The translations under genes were made by a program, and so were the position numbers. Shown one piece after another: positions 42,750-53,609 of a DNA stretch of 64,000 nucleotides. The notes beneath the pieces were generated by a model, which was not told the DNA's origin, did not search any database, and was given only the letters and a program-made list of their open reading frames with translations. The stretch is taken from positions 1-64,000 of the forward strand of contig NC_063020.1 of assembly GCF_020509005.1 (NCBI RefSeq), in the 5' to 3' direction. Source of the DNA: Fulvia fulva (taxonomy: Eukaryota > Ascomycota > Dothideomycetes > Mycosphaerellales > Mycosphaerellaceae). The first letter of the stretch is position 1, and the number at the start of each line of letters is the position of its first letter.

Positions 42750-43907
42750 CTAGGTCGCCTGAGAGCCCTGGTCGATTTTGATGGCACGGATCTGAGGGTC
42801 CTCGTGTGCTGCCAAGGCCTCCTGCTCGATCATCGGTGCCACAAGACTCCGGACTGCCGATTCGGCGATGTGGGCGAATCGTTGAACGCAGAACTGGTAT
42901 AGCGTAGGCTCGGCCGGGGACTGCTTGATCTCGAAGCCGTCCAGACAGCCGCGGTACATGCTACCAATCGTGCGCGTATTGATGATGTTTCGATCGATCC
43001 AGAACTGACGACGCTCCTCAAGTGCTAGATAGCCATACGGCCTCTCATATGGCGTGATTTGATTGAGGTCGTCGACGGCCGGAAGATCGAGGCCTGCGTA
43101 GCAGTTCCGGATGCGGTCTTGCTCAGATCGGAGGCGGGCGACCTTAGGAATAAGCAGAATGTTGAACTGAGCTGCGTCGAGATTTTTCGTAGACTCACCG
43201 AAGCGGAAGAGACACGTGCGGTCATCTCCCCTGCTGATGCGGGTGATATCTTCGTCGTAAACCCGGACAAGTCGCTTGTGAAGAGTTGTGACATGGTGGA
43301 GTAGATGTGCGGCTTCTTGGTCCTTCTGCAGGCGGTCTGCATTGCTCTCGTTGGGACGATGGGCTAGCTTCTTGGGACGAAGTCGGAGCAAGTTCCTCAG
43401 CCAGAGACAGTAAGTCTCGGTACTGACGATCGACTTAACGAAAACCAAGAACCATTTGCTACCGGAAGATAAGAAGCAACGGTCCTGGAGAGTCGTAGTG
43501 AATTTCTTAACCTCTCTTATGAGCAGCTCTTTCGCCACTTGAGTTGGCTGCTCGCCGAAGATGGTGATCACGTCGTCGGTAGTAACTTCTCCTTGCAAGA
43601 AGAAGATACGCTCTGGATGTGGTCAGTGGCATGATCGCACTCTGCGAATTCAGTAGAGCTCACTCAATGCAGACAGTGTGCCTTTGTCTCCCCACTTCTT
43701 CGGGTTCAGCGGCGGGACAGTGTTGTGACGCAGCTCACCTGTTTTCTCAGTGCATGGTACGACCGGCAGCTCTCTGTAACCGTCTTGTACTTGGGTGAGG
43801 AGCATAGGTCCGGGGATAAGAGTCGGCAAGCAGCGTTGTTGGCCGCCTGGAAAGGCCGGGTCGTCTCCGAGGCCATCGAAGCCGTTGGCGAAGGGGTCGA
43901 ACTCCAT
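42750..43907 (-). CDS. Hypothetical protein (two exons)
   Basis: Exon 1 is 43,907-43,664 and exon 2 is 43,612-42,750, joined across a 51-bp intron in phase 1, for 368 aa. The protein starts MEFDPFANGFDGLGDDPAF. It has a Pro-rich stretch (TLIPGPMLL), a basic central region (NLLRLRPKKLAHRPNE) and a long charged, probably helical C-terminal half, without signal peptide or membrane segment. I recognise no family. Frame continuity and the clean splice support a real gene. It lies outside the apparent biosynthetic cluster. Confidence 0.7.
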
Positions 43908-44572
43908 CTTGCTGGCGGAGAGGTGGTCGCCAATTCGAATTGAACCCCCAAATGAGGTTTGCGTAAGTAGGTAAGCGCCTCGCAACGGTGGTGGGGCGGT
44001 TGGCGGAAGGTTCTGAGGAGGTTTGCGTAGGGCGGTTGTAGAAGTGAGAAAGGCGTAGTATTGGAAGAGTATTTGAACCCCAAATGAGGTCAAGGAAGGG
44101 TGACGTGGTGCTGTGATGTGGGTGATGATGTACGAAAGACGAAGCAAGAATGAGCGCGAAAGTGCGATATAAGAACAAATTCCAATCCGTAGATGCGAGT
44201 GCCTCAGAACAGCATCCGCACGTGCCAAAAAGTGCCCCTGGTGTTGCGATCGCATTTCACTTGCATTCACAAGTGAAGGTCCACTCGGCTGGCGGCGATC
44301 TGAAGAGCACAGGTAGCAGTAGTGAAGGGGTAATGAGAGCGGGCAGGTACAAACAGTGATGCAGCTCTATGGCAAGCTCGACGACCTACAAATACAGTCT
44401 TCATGACATATCTGCCGGATGATGACTTCAATGCTATCTTCGCGAAGTCGCACGAGACAGAGGGGTCATGTTGCCGAGTCGGCTCCGAGCACTCCCTCAT
44501 CCTCCCGCGGACGTACGGGCAATGGCCACGGCGACCTTCCGAGGCATGCTTGACTACTTCGTACATCTGAAC
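43908..44572. promoter_or_regulatory. Divergent intergenic region
   Basis: About 665 bp between divergent starts of the hypothetical gene and the PrpF-like gene. The frame upstream of the minus-strand start stays open for 121 codons but is probably leader. Nothing else is recognised. Confidence 0.4.
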
Positions 44573-45859
44573 ATGTCTTCTGCCATGTCCCTGATGTGCC
44601 GGTCAGCATGCAGGACGGCCTTTAGACCACGACTCGGCTCACACCGGAAAGTAGTTCAACGCCGGACATTGTATCGGGGAAACTCAGCATATCTCTCTCA
44701 TCGACCATATCGAGTCCCAGGCATGACAGTCGAGAGCTTCCCAGCATGTTTCGTGAGAGGCGGCACATCGAATCGTCTTCTGATCCACAGACGAGATCTA
44801 CCGAAAAGGACCGAAGAATGGCAGCCCATCCTCGCTTCAGCCATGGGATCGCCTGATCAATATGGCAGACAGCTTGACGGCATGGGATCTGGAGTCTCCT
44901 CCACGAGCAAAGTCTGCATCGTGGAAAAGAGTAGTCGACCTGGTGCCGATCTCGACTACACTTTCGTACAAGTCGGCATCAAGGATGGCTCGCTCGACAT
45001 GGCCGGCAACTGTGGCAACATGTCGTCTGCTGTGGCGCCGTTTGGGTTGAGTGACGGCCTGCTGCACAATATCTACGTAACGAGGGAAGGCGATGAGAGT
45101 GATCGCGACGTCAACGTCAGGTTCTTCAATACAAACACGAACAAGCTGATCGTCTCATCCTTCAACGTGCCCAAGGACGGCGTCTACGACCCCTTTGGTG
45201 ACTACAGCATTGACGGCGTACCGGGTACTGGCTCGAGAATCACCATGTCATTTCGGGATCCTGCTGGAAGCAAGACTGGCAAAGCACTGCCTACTGGTAA
45301 TCCCATAGATACCCTCGAACTTCCTGATGGCACCTCCATCGAAGCCAGTCTCACTGATGTCGCGAATCCCGGCGTCTTCGTTAGGGCTGCGGATATTGGC
45401 ATACCTGGCGACATTAAGCCAGCTGCTCTCGAAGAGCAAGCCGATATCATGATACGCCTTGAGCAGATCCGCCGAGCTGGAGCGAAGATGATAGGTCTTG
45501 ATCCAGACATACAGAGTATCCCGAAGATTATCATCGTCTCTGCGCCTGATGAAGCTGCGCAAGACGAGAGTACGCATATCATTTGCAGAGCTCGGTCAAT
45601 GCAGCAGCCACACAAAGCTGTGCCTTTGACCTTGGCATTGAATCTTGGAGCGAGTGTGAGGATGCCTGGCACTATTCCCGCCATGACGGCTGTGAATACA
45701 GATGGTCTTCAGTCTGTTACAATCGCCCACGCCAGTGGTAGGCTTGAAGTCGGGAGTGTTCTCGAAGATGGCAACATCAAGAGCGCGTTGCTTCATCGGA
45801 CTGCTAGGATATTGATGAAAGGAGACGTCTTCTATACTGCCAAGTCTGAAGAACTGTAG
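44573..45859 (+). CDS. PrpF/AcnD-accessory-type isomerase (2-methylaconitate cis-trans isomerase family)
   Basis: A single exon, 428 aa from ATG 44,573; the frame is open further up, and another start at 44,468 would give 463 aa. The N-terminal 40 residues are Arg/Ser-rich without acids (CRSACRTAFRPRLGSHRK), suggesting a mitochondrial presequence. The PrpF fold is indicated by CFVRGGTSNRLL, GSPDQYGRQLDGMGSG, TSKVCIVEKS, DMAGNCGNMSSAVAPFGL and the duplicated half near the C-terminus (GMTVES.. to RLEVGSVLEDG). Members isomerise 2-methylaconitate or related 4-oxalomesaconate-type acids. No AcnD partner is nearby, so the substrate is unknown. Clear of the NRPS cluster by 7 kb, it is probably unrelated metabolism. 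Confidence 0.88.
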   Translation: MSSAMSLMCRSACRTAFRPRLGSHRKVVQRRTLYRGNSAYLSHRPYRVPGMTVESFPACFVRGGTSNRLLIHRRDLPKRTEEWQPILASAMGSPDQYGRQLDGMGSGVSSTSKVCIVEKSSRPGADLDYTFVQVGIKDGSLDMAGNCGNMSSAVAPFGLSDGLLHNIYVTREGDESDRDVNVRFFNTNTNKLIVSSFNVPKDGVYDPFGDYSIDGVPGTGSRITMSFRDPAGSKTGKALPTGNPIDTLELPDGTSIEASLTDVANPGVFVRAADIGIPGDIKPAALEEQADIMIRLEQIRRAGAKMIGLDPDIQSIPKIIIVSAPDEAAQDESTHIICRARSMQQPHKAVPLTLALNLGASVRMPGTIPAMTAVNTDGLQSVTIAHASGRLEVGSVLEDGNIKSALLHRTARILMKGDVFYTAKSEEL

Positions 45860-46110
45860 CTCAGGATGACAATCAGCACGATACGAGTGATCCCGACGTT
45901 CGAAAGTATCGAGAAGAGATCTGACAAACACTTGACGAATGGTGGGAGCTTGTTATCTTCAACCTGGAATGTCAAAAAGCCTAACCAGAATTTCTCAGCT
46001 ATTGCAAAAGCTTACGGCAGACTGTGCTCATAAAGACTGCATCACTTATCCTCCACGCCATCATCAGCCTCCGCGGACACACTTCGAGCACAACAGAAAC
46101 TCGCGACACC

Positions 46111-46752
46111 ATGCCGGACAGCAACGACCACGTCCTCCGGGACATCTTACGCCTGATACAATACTTGCAACCCAGCGACCGGGTGTCTGAGAGCGGAGTT
46201 CTGTACGACGGTCTGTTCGAGGAAATTGCAGATGAAAGCGTTGATATCGCCAAAGACCTATCGCCTCCCGCCGACATGGCAGATGTCGTCGGCACTTCTA
46301 CAGACTGGGTGGCTGTCGGCGTGTGTTTACGTTCGTGGGCCACAATCTATGCGGAAAGACACTACTAACGACATACCTTAGTGCTCGCAACTCCGGTGGT
46401 CTGGAGAGCCGGCAAGCACGTCTGCGATGTTGTGAGCAGGTACTGGCCGTCCCGTACGGCTTCTGCTGGTCAAGCTGATTAGGGTCTTACTGAACCGCAA
46501 GCTCATCAGGCCCAGCAACTGTTCGCCGTAACAGAAGAGCGACTAGCTGACCAGTCACCCGCTACATCGAATCATCGCCAGAACTACGACTACAGGCCTC
46601 CAACGGTGTCAGATGCGGATTCTGAAACATCTGACGACACCATCGGTTCTGGAGAGACTGTGACCATCGCCATCTCCGATGATGAGGACGACGCTCTGGA
46701 GTCCATGGACTTGATCCATGATGACGATGAGATACGTGATCATGAGTGGTAG
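46111..46752 (+). CDS. Hypothetical acidic protein (three exons)
   Basis: Proposed exons are 46,111-46,322; 46,382-46,439; and 46,483-46,752, encoding 179 aa. Intron 1 has a CTAAC branch site; intron 2 is short (43 bp). The start reads MPDSNDHVLRDILRLIQYL. The third exon is a coherent acidic tail (SDADSETSDDTIGSGE, ISDDEDDALESMD) ending at TAG 46,750-46,752. I recognise no domain. Exon 2 could be spliced differently because three GT donors overlap at 46,321-46,326; this choice alone keeps all three frames open. Confidence 0.5.
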
Positions 46753-47405
46753 GACACACGATGGACAGCCGAGCTTGAGTGTCGACCGAGAGTCGACGTC
46801 TGAATAAGCGCAATCGCAGCGTTGGTCACCAAGCGATGAGGGTGGGTCGAGCAATTGGTTGTTGGTTTGTCCTCAGCTGGTCAGCAATCATCGTCGGGCT
46901 TGGCACGTCTGATATTTATCTACACGGTGAAGATTAGAGATGAGAGTGATTGGGAGGTTGACACGAGGCTTTTCCACATCAACAAGATTGAGCTAATCTT
47001 CTGGTCATTGGAGCGTACCATCATTCACTTTCGTCGAAAGGAGAGACTACACAGCTGCTACGTCTGCCTGCTACGACCACCACCCGCGAGCCCTCACGAC
47101 ATGTTGGTAGGCCCCTGCCCAACGCAAGCTACGCATCGACCTACAGAGAAGCCCACGAGGCTTTGCCAGCCAGAATAACGAGATCGTGGCGGTTAGACTG
47201 GTCAGCAGTTGTCGGACAGCTCAACGAGCGCTGTTAGTTGCTACCACAGACGAGTCACGCGCCATCGAAGGGAGAGAGAACTACCCATCAGCAGTCTATC
47301 ATATAGTGTGGTCAAAGATCATGGGAAGCGGTCCCCGGAAACCAAACTCTCTGCAACTCTTCACAATTCCATTCACCAACCCACCTAAACACAGCAATCC
47401 TCGAC
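46753..47405. other. Intergenic region
   Basis: Open frames at 46,855-47,178 and 47,186-47,551 have no recognisable features, and the second overlaps the secreted-protein gene in another frame. I see nothing else. Confidence 0.4.
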
Positions 47406-47816
47406 ATGCTCTTCTCCACTATCACCGGGCTATTCTTGGCCGCCGCTTCCATGGCCCATGGAGCACCACTCGCGGTAACAGATCCCGTCGATCCCTACAG
47501 CACCGAGGCCATACTCTTGTTCTCCGACTGCCATTTCAAAGCATGCCTTGAGGCCCTTGCCCCAGCTATTGGTATCTGTGCGGCCGCTCTCGCCCAGGGA
47601 GAATTTGGTATTCATTACTCGTTCTCTTCCAAAGTTGCTCGAATGCTGACGAAGCTTGAACTCCTAGACTTCATCAATGATGCCGCCTGCTTTGCTTCCG
47701 CTGCCGAGAAGATCTACTCCAAGGTTTGTTGCCCTTGCCGCTTGCGACTTGTCTCAAGAGAAACGAATTGCTAATCATGGTTACCATAGCCTGTATCCTG
47801 CGATCACTGCTACTGA
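47406..47816 (+). CDS. Small secreted cysteine-rich protein (two exons)
   Basis: Exons 47,406-47,723 and 47,790-47,816 encode 114 aa; the 66-bp intron has a GCTAATC branch-type site. Without splicing the frame ends in an unrelated basic tail. The N-terminus MLFSTITGLFLAAASMAHG is a typical signal peptide. The mature part has six cysteines (in DCHF, KACLE, GICAA, AACFA, SCDHC), enough for three disulfides, and ends PVSCDHCY. Size, secretion signal and cysteine content fit the broad class of fungal effector-like or cell-surface small secreted proteins; I recognise no specific family. It is preceded by a short AT-rich leader with CAACAC-type context. Confidence 0.75.
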
Positions 47817-48290
47817 GTGGCGAGGCTAGTGTTCACGTAGCTATTGGTCGATTTTGAAGGTCGCGAGTTTGGGAGCGGTACCTCCATCTTTCACTATCAC
47901 TTCAGGGGAAACTCTAACACCTTTAACAATCAATCAGTCTGCTTTGCTTTGCTGTACAGAGATCCAACGAGTGATATTCCTCCATCAAGTCCTTCCAAGC
48001 TCCAAATCATATGGTCCTGAGCTGACGGGTGTTTCACGATGTTTGAGGCATGTCCTCACTACCATTCAAAGTCTGCAGAAGTCCTCAAATATTCACTAGT
48101 TCTGCTGGAGATAAGTCTGTACACTTTCTCGCACATTTCCTCTCTCCTACAGTTCTAACAACCACTACAATACAGACCACATCAGCGACCACAACCACCA
48201 AAGTTAGCCAGCAACGCATAACACCGGTCAGCCACCACAGATTATCCATCCCACTTCGACACACAACTCGACCACCATCCAAAGCTCAAG
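47817..48290. other. Intergenic region upstream of the acidic membrane protein
   Basis: Contains CA/AC-rich pyrimidine runs (about 48,150-48,290) such as ACCACAACCACC, common in fungal 5' leaders. No gene seen. Confidence 0.4.
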
Positions 48291-49058
48291 ATGTCTATCC
48301 TCTCGACATTTCAAGCTCTCCATGAAGGCATGCCTTTTACCATAGCGCTTGTGATCCTTCTCACCTGCCTCCTTCAGCACAGTGACCTTCCAATCAAACT
48401 AAGATGGGTCGATCCCGGTGTTCCTCACAGAAGGAGAAACGGAGGTCTCGACTGGCGTGCAATCTGTTTGACCATTCTGGACAGAGTGTGCCGAGAAGTC
48501 GGACCTGCGGTTGCTGATGAGGTCGAGGCCAAAGAAGACGAAGATGCCGGATATGATGCTGATGTTGAAGATGCCGTTGAAGACGATCCTGACGACAGCG
48601 AGGATCAAGAAGACTATTCCACGTGTGTGGAGTGCAAGCCCATCTCCGCCTCCTCTCCGGACGAGGAGGACAAAGCGAATAGCCGCGTGAACCCCGACTT
48701 GGCCAATCTGACCCAGCTCAAGCACACCTACGACACATACATCAAGACCGTACAAACGGAACTTGATGAAGCTAGGCTGAAACATAACTTCAGAATGGCG
48801 CAACTCGGAATCGACCCCTGCTCCCTCTCTATCTCCCTCGATGAAGACGAAGGCGAAGACGTAACTTTCGAAGTCGAGGACATTGTCCACAACGACCCCG
48901 ATACTATCTCCAAGAACCTCACGTCCATCATGACAGAGAAACGGGACGATGCCTCCTATGCTATCGCGAGGATGCGAGAAAGGGAAAGGCGGGCAGGGAT
49001 CTTGGCGAGGCTCGACCGTCGGGCCAGGAGGAGTTTGTTGGGACGTTCGATACGGTGA
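48291..49058 (+). CDS. Hypothetical protein with N-terminal hydrophobic segment and acidic linker
   Basis: A 255-aa frame starting MSILSTFQALHEGMPFTIAL. Residues 15-29 (PFTIALVILLTCLLQ) could be a membrane anchor or signal. There follows a strongly acidic linker (residues about 76-110, with EDEDAGYDADVED) and a helical, charged C-terminal half with LKHTYDTYIKTVQTELDEAR that could form a coiled coil. I recognise no family. The next downstream frame, running into the GAT tract, overlaps its end in another phase (VGTFDTVKEFEG...), so the true C-terminus may lie there through a splice or frameshift I could not resolve. Confidence 0.6.
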   Translation: MSILSTFQALHEGMPFTIALVILLTCLLQHSDLPIKLRWVDPGVPHRRRNGGLDWRAICLTILDRVCREVGPAVADEVEAKEDEDAGYDADVEDAVEDDPDDSEDQEDYSTCVECKPISASSPDEEDKANSRVNPDLANLTQLKHTYDTYIKTVQTELDEARLKHNFRMAQLGIDPCSLSISLDEDEGEDVTFEVEDIVHNDPDTISKNLTSIMTEKRDDASYAIARMRERERRAGILARLDRRARRSLLGRSIR

Positions 49059-49149
49059 AGGAATTTGAAGGATGCCCAGCGAGCGCGACGGCGTCTAGCG
49101 TAGGGTCTGACTTCGAGATTGTGGATCTTGACGACGACGACGACGATGG

Positions 49150-49245
<96 letters not shown>

Positions 49246-49261
49246 GCTGTGTCTGTTTTAG
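49040..49261 (+). CDS. Poly-Asp reading frame containing the GAT expansion (possible last exon of the gene upstream)
   Basis: The frame reads VGTFDTVKEFEG, then SATASSVGSDFEIVDL, then a run of Asp encoded by GAC and GAT, ending DELCLF and TAA. The part before the Asp run looks like genuine coding sequence. It has no good start of its own, so it is probably the C-terminal end of the 48,291 gene, reached by splicing or broken from it by a frameshift. Confidence 0.4.
49151..49243. repeat. Trinucleotide microsatellite (GAT)31
   Basis: Thirty-one uninterrupted GAT units, directly preceded by a short GAC run and one GGT. In the open plus frame it encodes poly-aspartate, and in antisense poly-histidine or poly-isoleucine. 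Its length and purity suggest active slippage. Confidence 0.95.
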
Positions 49262-51430
49262 CTGACAAGAGGAATCTAGACAACAGAACAAAGGTTGTCG
49301 ACCCGCACCATAGAGCTTGACACAGTACGTGAGTTCCTCCGAAATATCCATATGGCTTTACGATTTCCTCTCGTGGCCGACAATATCTAGGGCCATAAAG
49401 AGAAATAGCAAGACAAGTATTCACAAACTTCACGTGAACGCTTGGCGTAACTCAGCACAGCGACATGTTGGCCCCACACTCACTACAAGTACAAGGAAAG
49501 GCACCAAATCCAGAATCGATGTACCTATAACGCCCGATGTATGGTTTAGCGGCGGGCCGTACAACGACTAGCCGATCACACAAAAACCCCGTCTTCAAGC
49601 AGAACGATGGCATGCATTTCCTTCTCGCGATGGCATCTCGCGCCCGCCCCAGTGACTCTAAGGTGCAGAGTGAATATAACATCGGGAGACCGTAGTCCAG
49701 GCGCGTCGCATGAGGTGTCGTCGACACGCAAAGCAAATCTCATCCAAGCGCGAGCCTTGTGCCGCTGCTCATGACATGTCTGCACAAGGGCGAACGCGAT
49801 CAAGACAAAGTCTGATCGTTCATGGCGGTCAGTCTTCTCTTCAGAGCTCTGACTTAGCTACAGATCCGCGGTATGAACAGTCCAAGAACGACCTCGCGCT
49901 GTCGGAATCGCAAGGCTTGCGCCATCGCTTCGGAACAATGACTTCCTGATGTTCGTAATCTTCGCACTCTTGCTGTCGTCCACTACCAACGAGACATCAC
50001 TTGCTGCGCTACACTATCATACTATCAGGCTACGAAGCAGTACATGGATACAGGGCGGGCGCGCGAGGTGTGGATGAAATTTGGATGCAACAGAGGCGAG
50101 GATGCATTCTAAGACGGTCCAAGGATTCGTCGATGAAGCTCAACAACTGTGAAAGGCTTGATGCACAGCGCCATTCCGGTCGTGCTGATCTATCGAGACT
50201 GCACTCAGATGCTGCCGCAAAGACCCCAGTCGTCCATCGGGGACTCAGCACATCAGCACATCAGCACACCAACTCCAAGCCAAAGCTCAACCATCATGGT
50301 TAAGCGTAGCGACCGAGCGCTAGCCACACCGGAGTACAAGCTTGCGAGTACGTAGGTGAGGCGTCAGCGAGGGAGTGAAGCTCTATACCAGCCGTCAACT
50401 AGCCTTGGCGCCCGCTCTAATTGGTCAACTTTCAAGCTTTAGGGTCACGTGACCTACCGCACTGTGCCTGTTGGCGAACTCGCAAACATATACTCGTCGC
50501 TAACGCCTATGTCGTCGTATAATAAGCACTGTACGTCGGGTAGCGGTAGCGTGGATCGCACGCTACTTTGTAGTCTAGAAGGGTTGGTAGAGAGCTCCAC
50601 TCCGCTACGCTTACCTTTGGAGGTTCACAACCGCCAACAGCACATTTTTTGCCATCCTCATCCTCGAACTCAAGCCAAGCCCATAACTCCAGCAGACATC
50701 TACACCATAACTCCCTCATCTCCCCCTCCTCCCCCTCCTCGCCTACCTCATCCCCCTCCACCCCCTCCAACACCGTCGCACTAATCGCCACACCCCCCAT
50801 CACAACCCCAACCCCAACCCCAACCACGACTAGCATAACAGGAACCATATACCACCTCTAATCAAGACCCGTCACAAGGCCGAACAGAAAGGCAAGGAGA
50901 GCGGGGTGTGACGAAGTAGGTTGGGCGGTGGTGGAGGGCCTTTTTTGCGGCGGTGGGAGCGGGGTTGGTGGTGGTGTTGCGGGTATGGGAGGAAGATTTG
51001 ATCCTGTCCCGTCCTGTCCTGTCTTTGTACTAGTACTAGTCCTACATAGGGCAAGGGCAGTGAGAGATATTGCTTCGAGGGATGACACGTTGACTCAAGA
51101 TTCTCAGGCAACGAGATATCTGCAGGAAACCTGACCTTACACGTACGTACGTGTTCAGGTGCCGATAGATAACCGTTATAATTCCTCATCCCCTCCATCT
51201 ATACCATCGCAGCATAGCTTTACAGACCCCAAAAAATCCGAGTGGCGAGAAATCGTGTGTGTGGAAGTTCTATACATACTACCAGCATGTGCTCAGACAG
51301 ATAGTCATCGACATCCCTGGAAGCCGTTGTTTCGAAGCAACCATGTGTCCTCAAAAAGCCTGAGTCACAGAAGCTCGCTCGTCCTTTCTTGACACGTCGC
51401 ATGTCAGTGAGCGTACTGGTATGGTTACCG
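49262..51430. other. Gene-poor region with low-complexity tracts
   Basis: No supportable gene. Notable content is a pyrimidine-rich stretch at 50,700-50,830 (CCCCCTCC and CCAACCCC repeats) and a purine-rich counterpart around 50,930-51,000. The proline-rich frames across it are low-complexity artefacts. Confidence 0.45.
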
Positions 51431-52124
51431 GTAAATTTTGAGCCTCACCAACAAATAACCAACTGAATATTGGGCTCACCATTAGCATACCAGTGGTTAC
51501 CTCCTTCCTAAATAGGAAGGTAGATGTAGTTTACAAGGTGTTGTTGCTATTGCTCGGTCCTGCCTATACCTCTTCATTCACCTTACTCTCTAATACCTCC
51601 TACTATTACTGAATCGTCCGCTTATTAAAGTTAGTATTATAGTCCGTAACTATCGTCTCCTTACTATCTATATCTTCGCCTTTACCTAGAGGTCCGTACT
51701 AGTTACGGAGGCAACTACAGGCCTCTATAACGAGGTCTCCGAGCTATAATCTTCGATAGTATATTATATTACGGCTAGCACTAAAGCTACGCTCTAGAGT
51801 ATCGCTTATAAGCGGTAGTGCTAGTATATTGAAGGCAAATCGTACTAGCTTAGGCTCTATATCTCGGCGTACGTACTAGTATCTAAGCACGTCGTATAGG
51901 GCTATCTTCTAGTCCTTAATCTCCTTTAGTGACTTACCGGCGTATAAATCAGGCTTATAAGCTTATAATAGGTGGCGCTCGAATAAGTTAACCCTTAGTA
52001 TTAGTATAAATAAGTCCGTAATCTTACGGCGCTTAAACTTCGATAGATTAGCTCGAAGATCGTCCTCGCTATCGGCCTTAATAATAGGCTATATTTGAGT
52101 CTCTATAGCTTACGATTACGATTA

Positions 52125-52478
52125 TGTTACGGTCTGAAAGGTGGGAGAAGCTCATTTGTCAGACAAGCGAAGAACGAGGGGAGATCACTAGGCAGCCAGT
52201 GTATTGGAGTCACTTGGGTCACTCGTGAACGAGGTGACTCAGGGTCACTCGTGAACGAGGTGACTCAGGGTCACTTAGGTCACTCGTGAGCGAGGTGACC
52301 GCGCCAAGACATAGTACTATATAGACGACGCTCCTTTGCAAGTAGATAGGAGCCTCGTGCTCAACTCATTTTAAAGTATACACCATATACTGTTTGGGAC
52401 CACTACCTTCTCAACGAGTCAGAGACATCACTGCAAAGATCCAAGCCCGGTTGGGATAACGTACAGCGGTTCCTAACA
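52125..52478 (+). repeat. 5' LTR of the gag-only element
   Basis: Begins TGTTACGG and ends CCTAACA. It includes tandem copies of a 26-29-bp unit containing CACTCGTGAACGAGGTGACT at about 52,216-52,300. Matches 54,207-54,560. Confidence 0.93.
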
Positions 52479-52510
52479 ACTTTGAGCACCACCACCAGGG
52501 CCCTTTGCAT

Positions 52511-53503
52511 ATGTCTGGGAGAGACGCTACCCGGAGTCCGTCAAGACAAGGAACGCCACAGTCAACTGGCATTACGGAACGAATGAGCGAAATGTCGATT
52601 ACAGGAAGCAGCAAGAACAACAACGCTCCTATGAGTATGCTGAACTCACAGGACCACCACCGTGCACCTAAGGTGTCTACGCCGGAGACGTTCGACGGGA
52701 CCAAGGACAAACTGGAGGCTTTTCAACTGCAGGTTCAGTTGTACCTTCACTTCAACGCACACCAGTTTCAAGGCGAGGCCAGCAAGGTCTTGTACGCCGC
52801 ATCCTTCCTACGAGGAAAAGCAGCTAGAGGATTCCGACCATACCTCAAGGACTGGCTCCACAACCAGGGTGAGGGGGGGACACCGAAGACGGAAACTCGA
52901 AAAATTTTCCACGACTACGACGAGTTTGAGACGAAACTCGATGATCTATACGGGATACCGAATGAGGAGGTATACGCCGACCGACATATCCGACAACTTC
53001 GACAGACCACTTCTGTAGCGCTGTACGCCTCAGAATTCCAAGGATATGCCGCCGACCTAGAATGGAACGACGCAGCATTGCGATCGCAGTTCTACCTCGG
53101 GCTGAAGGACAACGTTAAAGCCGAACTATCCCGAAACGCCAGCGTTGTGACGCTAGGGGCGATGATCAAGGCAGCAAAGGAGATCGACGAAAGGCTCCAG
53201 GATTTGAGGTACGACCGACACGTACAGCCTGGATACCAGAGAACCGCCGCGAGCGGAAGAGGGGGCTTCAAGGCCAGAAGTCAGGACCCTAGTTACGGAG
53301 ACCCAATGGAATTGGACGTAACGGATCGTAGGACAGGAAGGGGGCTGAAGAGCAAAGGTTCCACCTGCTACGTATATGGCGAGCAAGGCCACTTTGCAAA
53401 AAACTGCAAGAAGAAGAATATGGTTAGCCGCGAGTTCAACGCAATGATTCGCGAAGAGAAGACATACCAGGAATGCGAGAACTTCTTCTCGAAATCTGCT
53501 TAG
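52511..53503 (+). CDS. Retrotransposon Gag (capsid-nucleocapsid) protein
   Basis: 330 aa from the first ATG after the LTR. A retrotransposon capsid domain spans about residues 60-230 (FDGTKDKLEAFQLQVQLYL, SFLRGKAARGF, YASEFQGYAADLEWNDAALRSQFYLGL). The nucleocapsid knuckle near residue 289 reads CYVYGEQGHFAKNC, where the second Cys of C-x2-C-x4-H-x4-C is Tyr (TGT to TAT, a RIP-type change). It would package element RNA in cytoplasmic particles. The knuckle defect could reduce RNA binding. No pol follows in any frame. Confidence 0.88.
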   Translation: MSGRDATRSPSRQGTPQSTGITERMSEMSITGSSKNNNAPMSMLNSQDHHRAPKVSTPETFDGTKDKLEAFQLQVQLYLHFNAHQFQGEASKVLYAASFLRGKAARGFRPYLKDWLHNQGEGGTPKTETRKIFHDYDEFETKLDDLYGIPNEEVYADRHIRQLRQTTSVALYASEFQGYAADLEWNDAALRSQFYLGLKDNVKAELSRNASVVTLGAMIKAAKEIDERLQDLRYDRHVQPGYQRTAASGRGGFKARSQDPSYGDPMELDVTDRRTGRGLKSKGSTCYVYGEQGHFAKNCKKKNMVSREFNAMIREEKTYQECENFFSKSA

Positions 53504-53609
53504 CAGAAACGACCTGACGACAAGGCATCAAACAGCGGCTTCTTGATTTGATGACCTAAGGACTAGAAGTCAACACAACGACACGGATAAACGACTACTG
53601 GAACACGAC

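Noticed and set aside
44573..45859. PrpF-like gene as part of the NRPS or RiPP cluster
   Set aside because: It is separated by about 4 kb of non-genic DNA and a hypothetical gene, and its family has no usual role in peptide natural products.
49095..49433. Poly-His and poly-Ile proteins on the minus strand
   Set aside because: They are products of reading the GAT microsatellite backwards; flanking sequence has no coding character.
50449..50861. Proline-rich or Ser/Pro-rich proteins
   Set aside because: They come from low-complexity pyrimidine tracts readable in several frames, without any conserved element.
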